In this document: piece after piece, positions 1 through 7,810 of the stretch | How positions within the stretch are numbered: position 1 is the first letter of the stretch | Layout of the letters: each line of letters begins with the position of its first letter | From: RGIG6353 sp964650465 | Lineage (GTDB): Bacteria; Bacillota; Clostridia; Oscillospirales; SIG627 | Direction of reading: 5' to 3' | Assembly (NCBI GenBank): GCA_964650465.1 | Contig: CAZYTA010000023.1 | Location: forward strand, 1 to 39,860 | DNA: 39,860 bases | Notes under the pieces: model-generated | What the model saw: the letters and a program-made list of their open reading frames with translations, nothing else | Told to the model about the DNA's origin: nothing | The model's database searches: none | Position numbers and translations under genes: made by a program

Positions 1-1026
1 GTTGCAAGCTATGCTCCCGACGGAGAAGGTATTTCACTCTTTGTAAAGGCTATTCCTTACAACTTCTATTCTCTTCTTACTTTCGTATTTATTATCGCAC
101 TTACACTTATGAAGTTTGATTACGGCCCCATGAAGCTTCACGAAAAGAATGCTCTCAACGGCGACCTCTTTACCAACGGCGGTAAGGTAGGCGAGGACGA
201 GGCAGACGATGCAAGCACTAATGGCAGAGTATTTGACCTCATTATTCCCATTCTTGTACTTATTGCCGTATGTGTATTTGCACTCTTCTATGTAGGTCGT
301 TGCATGGGTGAAGAATGGGTATTCAATTCTGCAAATTATGACCCCTCACTCAATTTCATTGATGCATTCTCCAACACCGATGCTACCGTAGGTCTTGCAT
401 GGGGCGGTCTTGTGTCACTTATATTCGTTATCATTTATTTTATTGCACGCCGTCTCCTCACCTTCAAGCAGGCAATGGAATGTATCCCCAAGGGCTTTAT
501 CGCAATGGTTCCCGCTATCCTTATTCTTACAATGGCTACATCTCTTAAGAACATGACAGGTCTTCTTGACTCCGATGCATTTGTTCAGAACGCTCTTGCC
601 AATGCAGGAAGCCTTGACAGATTCCTTCCCGCTATCATATTCCTTGTAGCATGCGGCATTTCCTTCTCTACAGGTACATCGTGGGGTACCTTCGGTATTC
701 TTATTCCCATCGTAACAGCTATCTTCCCCGTAGGAAGCGAGCTTGGTATCATGGGTCTGTCCGCTTGTCTTGCAGGTTCTGTTTGCGGTGACCACTGCTC
801 ACCTATTTCAGATACAACTATCATGTCATCTGCAGGTGCACAGTGCGAGCACGTAAATCACGTATCGACACAGCTTCCTTACGCAATCACAGTTGCGGTT
901 ATTTCCTTCGTATGTTACATTATTGCGGGCTTTGTTCAGAGTGCTTGGATAATGCTTCCCGTAGGTGCAGTTATTACAGTTGCTACTCTCTTCGTTATCA
1001 AAGCGATATCAGGAAAGAAGGCATAA
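1..1026 (+). CDS. nhaC: Na+/H+ antiporter, NhaC family (3' part, 5' end outside window)
   Basis: The frame is open from the first base and ends in TAA at 1024-1026, giving 341 visible residues. NhaC proteins are usually near 500 residues, so roughly the N-terminal third is missing. The visible part has repeated hydrophobic membrane segments and the NhaC-type stretch GDHCSPISDTTIMSSAG near the C-terminus, which supplies polar and acidic residues inside the membrane. From family knowledge it exchanges cytoplasmic Na+ for external H+, or couples a related exchange (malate/lactate antiporters are close relatives). Lysine codons are almost all AAG, as in the sugar operon at the other end of the window. 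The first in-frame ATG at 109 is internal and should not be used as a start. Confidence 0.88.
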   Translation, partial: VASYAPDGEGISLFVKAIPYNFYSLLTFVFIIALTLMKFDYGPMKLHEKNALNGDLFTNGGKVGEDEADDASTNGRVFDLIIPILVLIAVCVFALFYVGRCMGEEWVFNSANYDPSLNFIDAFSNTDATVGLAWGGLVSLIFVIIYFIARRLLTFKQAMECIPKGFIAMVPAILILTMATSLKNMTGLLDSDAFVQNALANAGSLDRFLPAIIFLVACGISFSTGTSWGTFGILIPIVTAIFPVGSELGIMGLSACLAGSVCGDHCSPISDTTIMSSAGAQCEHVNHVSTQLPYAITVAVISFVCYIIAGFVQSAWIMLPVGAVITVATLFVIKAISGKKA

Positions 1027-1048
1027 CGCCAAAATAACATAATAAATT

Positions 1049-1089
1049 AAGAGCTAAGATACCTTTTTTAGATATCTTAGCTCTTTTTT
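1049..1089 (+). terminator. Intrinsic terminator of the nhaC-type gene
   Basis: A perfect 13-bp inverted repeat (AAGAGCTAAGATA at 1049-1061, its complement at 1073-1085) encloses an 11-nt loop and runs into a T tract ending at 1089. It lies 23 nt after the antiporter stop codon. Intergenic repeat copy A starts 7 nt beyond the T tract. Confidence 0.9.
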
Positions 1090-1096
1090 ATATTAT

Positions 1097-1195
1097 AGGA
1101 AATTGCATTAAATCAACCTCGCCGTATTACCTTGCTTCGGTTTATACATTGGTTACGATAGGCGAGCAATGTCAGCGGTCACTGACCGCTTTTTT
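1097..1195 (+). repeat. Dispersed intergenic structured repeat, copy A
   Basis: It starts with AGGAAATTGC (1097-1106). CTCGCC at 1118-1123 can pair with GGCGAG at 1161-1166 across 37 nt. After a 7-nt linker (CAATGTC) comes a 7-bp hairpin, AGCGGTC 1174-1180 with GACCGCT 1184-1190, and a T tract to 1195. The same layout recurs at 16098, 25162 and 39715. It lies between two convergent operons. The function is unknown: it could be an RNA element, a small transcript or a non-autonomous mobile repeat. Confidence 0.85.
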
Positions 1196-1214
1196 AGTTT
1201 ATTCATGGCTCTTC

Positions 1215-2588
1215 CTATTTTAAAAACAGCTTGAGAAGCTTTCCGTATATCCCTCTGTTATACGGCTGATAACGCATGGGCAGATCCATCCATGTTTTCT
1301 TATCAACTATGCTCTTTGAGTGAGAGAAAGCATCAAAGCCTTCCTTGCCGTGATAAGCTCCCATACCGCTTTCGCCGACTCCTCCAAAGCCCATTTCGCT
1401 TGTGGCAAGGTGAATGATTGTATCGTTGATACAGCCACCGCCGTAAGACAGCCTTTCGGTTGCCTCCTTTATGCGTACTCTGTCCTCTGAAAACAGATAG
1501 AGTGCAAGAGGCTTGGGCTTATCTGCCAGCAATGAATACAGCTCATCAAAGCTGTCAAAGGCTATTATCGGCATTATCGGTCCGAATATTTCCTCCTGCA
1601 TTACAGGGTCATCAAATGTAACGTTATCCATAACAGTTGGGGATATCTGCAGGGTTTTAGCGTTTGTTTCACCGCCGACTACCGTTTTTTCGCTGTCAAT
1701 CAGCTCACAAAGTCTGTTGAAATGCTTTTCGTTTACTATCTTTCCGTAATCGGCATTGGCGAGGGGCTTTTCGCCGTACTGCTTTTTAATTTGCCAAATT
1801 ACCTCTTTTACAAATTCGTCTTTTATACTCCTGTGGCAAAGGATGTAATCGGGTGCAACGCAGGTCTGACCGCAGTTAAGATATTTTCCGAATACTATTC
1901 TTTTTGCCGCCAGTTTAATTTTTGCGCTGCTGTCTACTATACAGGGACTTTTTCCGCCAAGCTCCAATACTGTCGGGGTAAGTGTTTCGGCAGTGTGTCG
2001 GAGCACCTCTTTGCCCACGCTTTGACTTCCCGTAAAGAAAACGAAGTCAAATTTTTGCTCAAGGAGAGCAGAGTTTTCTTTTCTGCCGCCTGTCACTACA
2101 GCGATGTATTCGGGTGCGAAGCACTCCTTTATCAGCTTTTCAATTACCGCAGAGGTGGCAGGGGAGTAGGCGCTTGGCTTTACTACGGCTGTATTTCCTG
2201 CCGCAATAGCATCTGCAAGCGGGTCTATTGTCAGAAGAAAAGGATAATTCCAAGGACTCATTATCAGTACATTTCCGTAAGGAGACGGCTTTTTATAGCT
2301 TCTGGAAGCAAATTGCGCTATGGGAGTATATACGGTTTTTTCCTTTGCAAATTTCCGTGTGTGGCGTATCATATAGCTTATTTCGGTAAGTGTAAGTCCC
2401 ACCTCACACATAAAGCCCTCGAAGTCGCTTTTGCCAAGGTCCTTTGTAAGAGCATCGCATATTTCATTTTCATGCTTTTTTACGGCGGCATACAGCTTTT
2501 TCAACATTTGGATACGGAATTTTATGGAAAGTGTAGCACCGCTTTGATAGAATTTTCGCTGGCTTATAAGTATCTCTTCTATATTCAT
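1215..2588 (-). CDS. NAD(P)-dependent aldehyde dehydrogenase
   Basis: This is a 457-residue aldehyde dehydrogenase superfamily protein of the short, class-3-like type with no long N-terminal extension. It oxidises an aldehyde to the acid or, with an alcohol dehydrogenase partner, works in the reverse direction. The cofactor region contains SPWNYP and VVKPSAYSP. The catalytic Glu is in LELGGKSP (about residue 209) and the catalytic Cys in NCGQTCVAPDY (about 243). EEIFGPIMPI matches the family's later motif. The start is ATG at 2588, with GGAG six bases upstream; the longer frame from a TTG at 2600 is less likely. The ATG overlaps the TGA of the upstream alcohol dehydrogenase gene (ATGA), so translation is probably coupled. 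The substrate cannot be told from sequence. Confidence 0.93.
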   Translation of the reverse strand: MNIEEILISQRKFYQSGATLSIKFRIQMLKKLYAAVKKHENEICDALTKDLGKSDFEGFMCEVGLTLTEISYMIRHTRKFAKEKTVYTPIAQFASRSYKKPSPYGNVLIMSPWNYPFLLTIDPLADAIAAGNTAVVKPSAYSPATSAVIEKLIKECFAPEYIAVVTGGRKENSALLEQKFDFVFFTGSQSVGKEVLRHTAETLTPTVLELGGKSPCIVDSSAKIKLAAKRIVFGKYLNCGQTCVAPDYILCHRSIKDEFVKEVIWQIKKQYGEKPLANADYGKIVNEKHFNRLCELIDSEKTVVGGETNAKTLQISPTVMDNVTFDDPVMQEEIFGPIMPIIAFDSFDELYSLLADKPKPLALYLFSEDRVRIKEATERLSYGGGCINDTIIHLATSEMGFGGVGESGMGAYHGKEGFDAFSHSKSIVDKKTWMDLPMRYQPYNRGIYGKLLKLFLK

Positions 2589-3796
2589 TTGTTTCTCCAA
2601 TCAGATATTTCATAATAAAACTGTTCAAGCTCCTTGGCGTCCATAAGCTTTGGAACAGGGTAGAGCGGGTTTGCTTCTTTTGCGGCATGCTTTGCCATAA
2701 TTGGGATATCTTCTTCCCGTATTCCCGCAATCACCTCGGGGATGCCAAGCTTTTGGTTCAGCTGCTTTACGGCATTGATAAATTTTTCAGCACCGTCCTT
2801 ATAGCTGTCATTTGTGTGGGTTACTCCTACAGCAATTCCGATTTCATACAGCTTTTTGTGTACGCACGAGCCGTATTTTTCAAGGACTGTAGGCATCAGC
2901 ACGGAATTTGCAAGTCCATGAGGAATATTGTACTGACCACCGAGCGAGTGAGCTACGGCATGAATATACCCAACGTATGATTTTGAAAAGGCAATACCTG
3001 CTTTGTATGCGGCACTCAGCATATTTTCACGTGCTTGGCGGTCGCATCCGTTGCTGTACGCTCTTTCTATGTTATCGAATATAAGCTCTGCCGCTTCGAG
3101 GGCAAGCCTTCTCGTCTCCCTTGTTGTAGAGCCTCCGATATATGCTTCAACAGCATGTGTCAGAGCATCCATACCTGTGGTGGCTGTCAGGTGAGGAGGC
3201 AGTGTAAAGGTTACCTCAGGGTCGAGAACAGCGTAACGGGGAATCATCGTAAAGTTGTTCATGGTGTACTTGTGCTTTTTTTCACTGTCTGTAATTACGG
3301 CTGTAACGGTTACTTCGCTTCCCGTGCCGGCAGTGGTGGGGATGGCGATTAGCATGGGCAGTCTGCGAAGAACTCGGAGAAGCCCCTTGAGACGGTCTAA
3401 TGTTTTATTGGGGTATGCGGCTCTCGCACCTACTGCTTTTGCACAATCCATGGGAGAACCGCCGCCAAAAGCAATGAGGCACTTGCATTTTTCCTTATTA
3501 TACATCTCGAAGGCTTCTTCTACGTTTGTGACTGTTGGGTTGGCGTTGGTTTTGTCATATACTGCACAGCGTATACCGTTATTTTCCAGTAGTTTTTCCA
3601 ATTTGTCAGTGCTTCCGCTTTTGCGCAATCCTTTGTCGGTTACAAGAAGAACGGATTTTATGCTTTTTCTGTTCAGGATATTCGGGATATCCGAAATGTC
3701 TCTGTGTATTTCAGGCTCTCTGTACGGAAGTATGGGAATAGCAACACGAAAGCAGAATTGATATACACGGCAAAACGCTTTTTTGAAAATATTCAT
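2585..3796 (-). CDS. Iron-containing alcohol dehydrogenase
   Basis: This 403-residue group III (iron-activated) alcohol dehydrogenase interconverts an alcohol and an aldehyde using NAD(P)H. The nucleotide-binding motif GGGSPMD lies at about 111-117 and TTAGTGSE follows near 155. The four expected metal ligands are visible: Asp210 and His214 in DALTHAVEAY, His279 in the HAVAHSLGG stretch, and His293 in PHGLAN. The 14-residue spacing of the last two matches characterised family members such as FucO. It is the middle gene of a three-gene operon: its ATG overlaps the marR stop (ATGA at 3793-3796 read on the minus strand) and its TGA overlaps the aldehyde dehydrogenase start. Pairing with an aldehyde dehydrogenase suggests the two handle a common aldehyde, possibly for detoxification or fermentation; that is inference. 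Confidence 0.94.
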   Translation of the reverse strand: MNIFKKAFCRVYQFCFRVAIPILPYREPEIHRDISDIPNILNRKSIKSVLLVTDKGLRKSGSTDKLEKLLENNGIRCAVYDKTNANPTVTNVEEAFEMYNKEKCKCLIAFGGGSPMDCAKAVGARAAYPNKTLDRLKGLLRVLRRLPMLIAIPTTAGTGSEVTVTAVITDSEKKHKYTMNNFTMIPRYAVLDPEVTFTLPPHLTATTGMDALTHAVEAYIGGSTTRETRRLALEAAELIFDNIERAYSNGCDRQARENMLSAAYKAGIAFSKSYVGYIHAVAHSLGGQYNIPHGLANSVLMPTVLEKYGSCVHKKLYEIGIAVGVTHTNDSYKDGAEKFINAVKQLNQKLGIPEVIAGIREEDIPIMAKHAAKEANPLYPVPKLMDAKELEQFYYEISDWRNK

Positions 3797-4245
3797 TGAG
3801 GTATCCCTTCCTTACTCATTTCGTTGAGATTTGACACTATTGAGTCGAGGGCATCATAGAATATTTTTCTGTTTTCCTCTGTCAAATCCTTGCCTGCTGT
3901 TTCCACGGCACGGCTTGCACGGCGGCTTACCTGTTCTGCCGCTTCCAGTCCTTTTTCGGTAAGCTTGAAAGCACCGCCGTAAAGCTTTTGGTGTACTCCC
4001 TCTTTTATCACAAGCCCCTTTTCTTCCATAATGGACATCATACGTGAGACATCCGACTTGTCTCTTCCGCAATATTCACATATCTGAGGTGCGGTAAGTC
4101 CGTCGGGATACTTTGCCATTGTAAGCAAATACACTGAGTGAGTGCCCTTAAGACCGTATTTTTCCATTTCTTCACCGGCTAATTTGTGCCAGCATTTGTA
4201 TATATCGGAAATTGCCAATGAAAATCTTTCAAATCTGTCTATCAT
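3793..4245 (-). CDS. MarR-family transcriptional regulator
   Basis: A 150-residue winged-helix protein of typical MarR length. The recognition-helix region is DKSDVSRMMSIMEEKGLV (about residues 75-92), followed by a wing and the usual LTEKGLEAAEQ start of the C-terminal dimerisation helix. MarR dimers bind palindromic DNA and usually leave it on binding a small ligand. It is the first gene of the operon with the alcohol and aldehyde dehydrogenases, preceded by AGGAGGAG. Its promoter lies among two near-identical inverted repeats, which predicts autorepression of the whole operon. The inducer is unknown; an aldehyde, phenolic or oxidant is plausible from the neighbours. Confidence 0.93.
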   Translation of the reverse strand: MIDRFERFSLAISDIYKCWHKLAGEEMEKYGLKGTHSVYLLTMAKYPDGLTAPQICEYCGRDKSDVSRMMSIMEEKGLVIKEGVHQKLYGGAFKLTEKGLEAAEQVSRRASRAVETAGKDLTEENRKIFYDALDSIVSNLNEMSKEGIPQ

Positions 4246-4260
4246 TTTTTACTCCTCCTA

Positions 4261-4317
4261 AGATGTTGAGTTGTCAACATCTGGATTATACCACGAAGAA
4301 GTTGATGTGTCAACATC
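4261..4317. promoter_or_regulatory. Two MarR-type operator palindromes
   Basis: Site 1 (4261-4282) is a perfect inverted repeat with 9-base arms, AGATGTTGA and TCAACATCT, around a 4-base spacer. Site 2 (4298-4317) keeps the right arm TCAACATC exactly and the left arm at 7 of 8 positions (GAAGTTGA), also with a 4-base spacer. Their centres are 36 bp apart. Site 2 covers the -35 box and site 1 covers the expected transcription start of the marR operon. Assignment to the adjacent MarR protein is inference from position and symmetry. Confidence 0.85.
4285..4313 (-). promoter_or_regulatory. Consensus sigma-A promoter of the marR operon
   Basis: Read on the minus strand, TTGACA (4313-4308) and TATAAT (4290-4285) are separated by exactly 17 bases: a perfect consensus promoter. 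Such a strong promoter fits a gene set held off by a repressor bound at the two overlapping palindromes. Confidence 0.9.
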
Positions 4318-4347
4318 TTTTTTGCAATTATTTTTTTGAATTAACTA

Positions 4348-4376
4348 TTGCAAAGATTTTAAAAACGTTGTATAAT
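4348..4376 (+). promoter_or_regulatory. Promoter of the comM-like gene
   Basis: TTGCAA (4348-4353), a 17-base spacer and TATAAT (4371-4376) lie 31 bases upstream of the comM-like start codon. The -35 box is 30 bases from the nearer MarR-type operator, so the repressor might also influence this divergent promoter. Confidence 0.8.
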
Positions 4377-4407
4377 ACAATGAATATCTATTTTTCGGAG
4401 GTGGCAT

Positions 4408-5934
4408 ATGGTCAATACAGTTTATACGGTTGCTATGTGGGGAATTGACGGCTTCGAGGTAAGTGTAGAGTGTAATTTTGAAAGGGGTCTGCCCGAAATA
4501 TCGGTTATCGGACTTCCCGATACCTCCGTCAAGGAAGCAACTGACAGAATCCGTGCTGTTACCGCAAACAACGGACTTCCTTTTATAAAGGGAAGAACAA
4601 CCATAAATCTTGCACCTGCCGACAAAAAGAAAATAGGTTCGTATTATGACCTTGCTATCCTTGTATCAATGCTAAAGCACACTGTGCTTGAAAATCTGTT
4701 TACAGATGATGCTACCTTTATAGGAGAGCTTTCGCTTGCGGGAGAGTTGAGACCGGTATCGGGTGCTCTTCCCATGTGTCTTACTGCAAGGGAGTCAGGT
4801 AAGAAGCGTATATTTCTTCCTTATGCCAATATGTGCGAGGCATCTGTTGTCAAGGGGATTGAGGTTTACGGCGTAAAGAATATAAAAGAGCTTATTTCTC
4901 ACCTGAGAGGAGAGGCAGAGCTTGTCCCTGCGGAATATAGCGGAGATTTTTCGCAAGCAGGGTATAATACACTTCTTGACTTTGCAGATATTAAGGGTCA
5001 GGAAAAAGCCAAGCGTGCTATGGAAATAGCCGCGGCAGGAAAGCACAATGTACTTCTGATAGGTCCTCCCGGCTCGGGAAAGAGTATGCTTTCAAAGGCA
5101 TTTGCGGGAATACTTCCCGATATGAGCTATGAAGAGATGATAGAGTCAACGAAGATACATTCAGTTACAGGTATTCTTTCAAATGACCAACCTGTAATAA
5201 ATACTCGACCTTTCCGTTCGCCTCATCATACGGTTTCACACATAGGAATAGTGGGAGGAGGGATAAATCCTCAACCCGGTGAGGTATCTCTTGCGCACAA
5301 CGGAATTCTTTTTCTTGATGAATTTACCGAATTCAACAAAAAAACAATTGAAGCTCTCCGCCAGCCGCTGGAGGACGGAAGCATAACTGTTACCAGAGCC
5401 AATTATAAGCTGGTTTATCCAAGCCGATTTGTCCTTGTCTGCGCAATGAATCCCTGTCCCTGCGGATATTTCGGAAGCGAGCAAAAGGAATGCAATTGTA
5501 CTTATTCTTCTGTAAAAAAATATCTTGATAAGATATCCGGACCTATGCTTGACAGAATAGACATACAGACAGAGGTTCCCGCTATCGGCTTTGATGAGAT
5601 GAATTCTTCGGTTAAGGCGGAAAGCTCGGCTAAGATAAAGGAGAGGGTAAACCGTGCCAGACTGTTTGCATCCGAGCGTATAAAGCAGTTGGGGCTTGAA
5701 AGTACTCCCGAGCGTGCAAGTAAAAAAGAAAATTGCTGTTTTACTTACGATGCGGATGAGATGCTCAAGGATGCTTTTGAAACCCTTGCACTGTCGGCAA
5801 GAGGCTATGACAGAACTGTGAGAGTGGCACGTACCATTGCCGACCTTGAGGGCAGTTATTCTGTTGAAAGAGAGCATGTTTTTGAGGCAATACAGCTCAG
5901 AAGCCTTGACAGAAAGTATTTTAATGTGTTCTAA
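4408..5934 (+). CDS. comM: ComM/YifB-family AAA+ ATPase (Mg-chelatase-like)
   Basis: A 508-residue protein of normal family length. It has the N-terminal ChlI-like domain (about 1-180), an AAA+ module with Walker A GPPGSGKS (about 220) and Walker B ILFLDEFTEF (about 300), the family sequence AMNPCPCGYFG (about 350), and a C-terminal lid domain. In characterised bacteria ComM is a hexameric helicase that extends heteroduplex during natural transformation; many non-competent species also carry it. It is not a metal chelatase despite older names. The ATG at 4408 is preceded by GGAGG. It is monocistronic, divergent from the marR operon, and followed by a likely terminator. Confidence 0.94.
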   Translation: MVNTVYTVAMWGIDGFEVSVECNFERGLPEISVIGLPDTSVKEATDRIRAVTANNGLPFIKGRTTINLAPADKKKIGSYYDLAILVSMLKHTVLENLFTDDATFIGELSLAGELRPVSGALPMCLTARESGKKRIFLPYANMCEASVVKGIEVYGVKNIKELISHLRGEAELVPAEYSGDFSQAGYNTLLDFADIKGQEKAKRAMEIAAAGKHNVLLIGPPGSGKSMLSKAFAGILPDMSYEEMIESTKIHSVTGILSNDQPVINTRPFRSPHHTVSHIGIVGGGINPQPGEVSLAHNGILFLDEFTEFNKKTIEALRQPLEDGSITVTRANYKLVYPSRFVLVCAMNPCPCGYFGSEQKECNCTYSSVKKYLDKISGPMLDRIDIQTEVPAIGFDEMNSSVKAESSAKIKERVNRARLFASERIKQLGLESTPERASKKENCCFTYDADEMLKDAFETLALSARGYDRTVRVARTIADLEGSYSVEREHVFEAIQLRSLDRKYFNVF

Positions 5935-5964
5935 ATGAATAAAATTTGATTTTTACGGAAAATT

Positions 5965-5987
5965 AAAAAGGAAATTCGCCTTTTTTT
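5965..5987 (+). terminator. Probable terminator after comM
   Basis: AAAAAGG (5965-5971) pairs with CCTTTTT (5979-5985) around a 7-base loop, with T's continuing to 5987. The stem is A/T-rich and therefore weak, but it sits directly between comM and the dnaG operon. Confidence 0.55.
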
Positions 5988-6029
5988 GCGTATATAGTAT
6001 ATGGAAGTTAATTTAAAGGGGGTGTTGAT

Positions 6030-7787
6030 TTGGCGTTACCGCAGGAATTTTTGCATGAGCTGAAGGCAAGATGTAATATTGAAGATGTGATATCACAGTA
6101 CGTACAGCTCAAGCGTGCAGGCTCAAATCTTACAGGCTGCTGTCCCTTTCACAGTGAACGCACACCGTCCTTTACAGTGTTCAGAAACAACGAAAACTTC
6201 TATTGCTTCGGATGCGGAGCGGGAGGAGATGTCATCACCTTTGTGATGAAGATGGAAAACGTAGATTATATGACGGCAATAGAGCATCTTGCATCGCGTG
6301 CAGGTCTGACAGTCCCCGAGGACCCCAAAAGTATGCAGATGAGGGTCAATAAAGAGCGTTATTTCGAGATGAATAAGCTTGCCGCACGTTTTTTCTACGA
6401 TTCGCTTATAGACCCCAAAAACTCCGATGCTCTTTCCTACATTACAAGCCGAGGACTGTCTGCCTCTACAATAAAGCGTTTCGGCATCGGATACGCAGAT
6501 ACCTCGTGGGATTCGCTGACAGGATATCTGATGTCCAAGGGCTTTGAAAAGGATGAAATTAAAAACGCATTCTTAGCCGGCGTATCCCAGAAAAGCGGAA
6601 GGCTGTTTGATTATTTCAGAAACAGAATAATGTTTCCAATTTTTGACTTGTCCGGAAATGTGATAGCCTTCGGAGGGAGAATAATAGGCGATGCTAAGCC
6701 TAAATATCTGAATTCCTCCGACACACCTGTTTTTAAGAAAAGCAGAAATCTGTACGCTCTCAATCATGCCAAAAACAATACAGACTCATCTCTGATACTC
6801 TGTGAGGGATATATGGATGTTGTGGCTCTCCAGCAGGCAGGCTTTGCAAATGCAGTTGCTACACTTGGTACGGCACTGACCTCTGAGCAAACGAGAATAA
6901 TAGCCAGATATGCAAATACGGTGTACCTGTGCTATGATTCCGATGAAGCAGGACAGCGAGCATCAAAGAGGGCAATAGATATGCTTGGCGACGTGGGGGT
7001 AAAGGTAAAGGTAGTTACCATTGACGGCGCCAAGGACCCCGATGAGTACATAAAGAAATACGGAAAAGCATCCTTTGAGAAGCTTTTGAAGGGCTCAGAC
7101 GGTCACATAGAATATGCAATTAAAAATATATCTTCAAAATACAATCTTTCAATACCCGAGCAAAAGCTTGCTTACCTTGATGAATGCTGTAATATGCTTT
7201 CCGGAGTTTACAGCGAAATCGAAAGAGAGATATTTATTCAGCGCATATCGACGGAATCGGGCATAGCTCCCGAAGTGATAAGAAATGAAATAAAGAAGCG
7301 TCAGGAAAAATCACGCAGGCAGGCGGCAAAGAATGCGGTGAGAGATGAAATAAACAAAAGCATCGGTTACGGCGACAGGGTAAATGCCGACAGTGCTAAA
7401 AATCTCTCAACAGTCAAGAAGGAAGAAAACCTTTTGGGGCTGATTCTTATTCATCCGGAATATTTAAGCTCTGAGACCTTGAAGGGGAAAATCTCCGAGG
7501 AGATATTTCAGTGCGAGTTTTCAAAGAAGGTGTGGCGAGAGCTTCTGAGAAACACACAGGAGCTTCAGGGCGGTATAGAGACCTTCGGAGATGCATTTAC
7601 AGCCGATGAAATGGGTAGAATTACACAGATGATAATACGGAGAAAGGAGCTTACTAACAACAGCGAGGCAGTGGCACAGGAGCTTGCTGACAGTCTTACA
7701 AAAGAGGCTGAACGCAAAAAAAGTGATGACGGCTCCGATGATTCATTCTTTAAAAGAATAGAAGAACTTAAGAAAACAAAAAAATAA
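6030..7787 (+). CDS. dnaG: DNA primase DnaG
   Basis: A 585-residue replicative primase that makes RNA primers at the fork with the DnaB helicase. The N-terminal CHC2 zinc finger shows Cys38, His41, Cys59 and Cys62 (CPFH and CFGC). The Toprim catalytic core follows, with the invariant Glu in LILCEGYMDVVALQ and the acidic cluster in CYDSDEAG. The C-terminal third is the poorly conserved helicase-interaction domain. The start is TTG at 6030, preceded by AAAGGGGGTG; no in-frame ATG lies upstream. It leads the genes dnaG-rpoD-rpoD-mtnN, a version of the macromolecular synthesis operon without rpsU. Confidence 0.97.
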   Translation: MALPQEFLHELKARCNIEDVISQYVQLKRAGSNLTGCCPFHSERTPSFTVFRNNENFYCFGCGAGGDVITFVMKMENVDYMTAIEHLASRAGLTVPEDPKSMQMRVNKERYFEMNKLAARFFYDSLIDPKNSDALSYITSRGLSASTIKRFGIGYADTSWDSLTGYLMSKGFEKDEIKNAFLAGVSQKSGRLFDYFRNRIMFPIFDLSGNVIAFGGRIIGDAKPKYLNSSDTPVFKKSRNLYALNHAKNNTDSSLILCEGYMDVVALQQAGFANAVATLGTALTSEQTRIIARYANTVYLCYDSDEAGQRASKRAIDMLGDVGVKVKVVTIDGAKDPDEYIKKYGKASFEKLLKGSDGHIEYAIKNISSKYNLSIPEQKLAYLDECCNMLSGVYSEIEREIFIQRISTESGIAPEVIRNEIKKRQEKSRRQAAKNAVRDEINKSIGYGDRVNADSAKNLSTVKKEENLLGLILIHPEYLSSETLKGKISEEIFQCEFSKKVWRELLRNTQELQGGIETFGDAFTADEMGRITQMIIRRKELTNNSEAVAQELADSLTKEAERKKSDDGSDDSFFKRIEELKKTKK

Positions 7788-7810
7788 GTTACGTTGAAAG
7801 GAAAAGGATT

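Noticed and set aside
2589..2600. TTG start for the aldehyde dehydrogenase at 2600
   Set aside because: ATG 2588 has GGAG six bases upstream and forms the ATGA overlap, as seen also at the marR/alcohol dehydrogenase junction.
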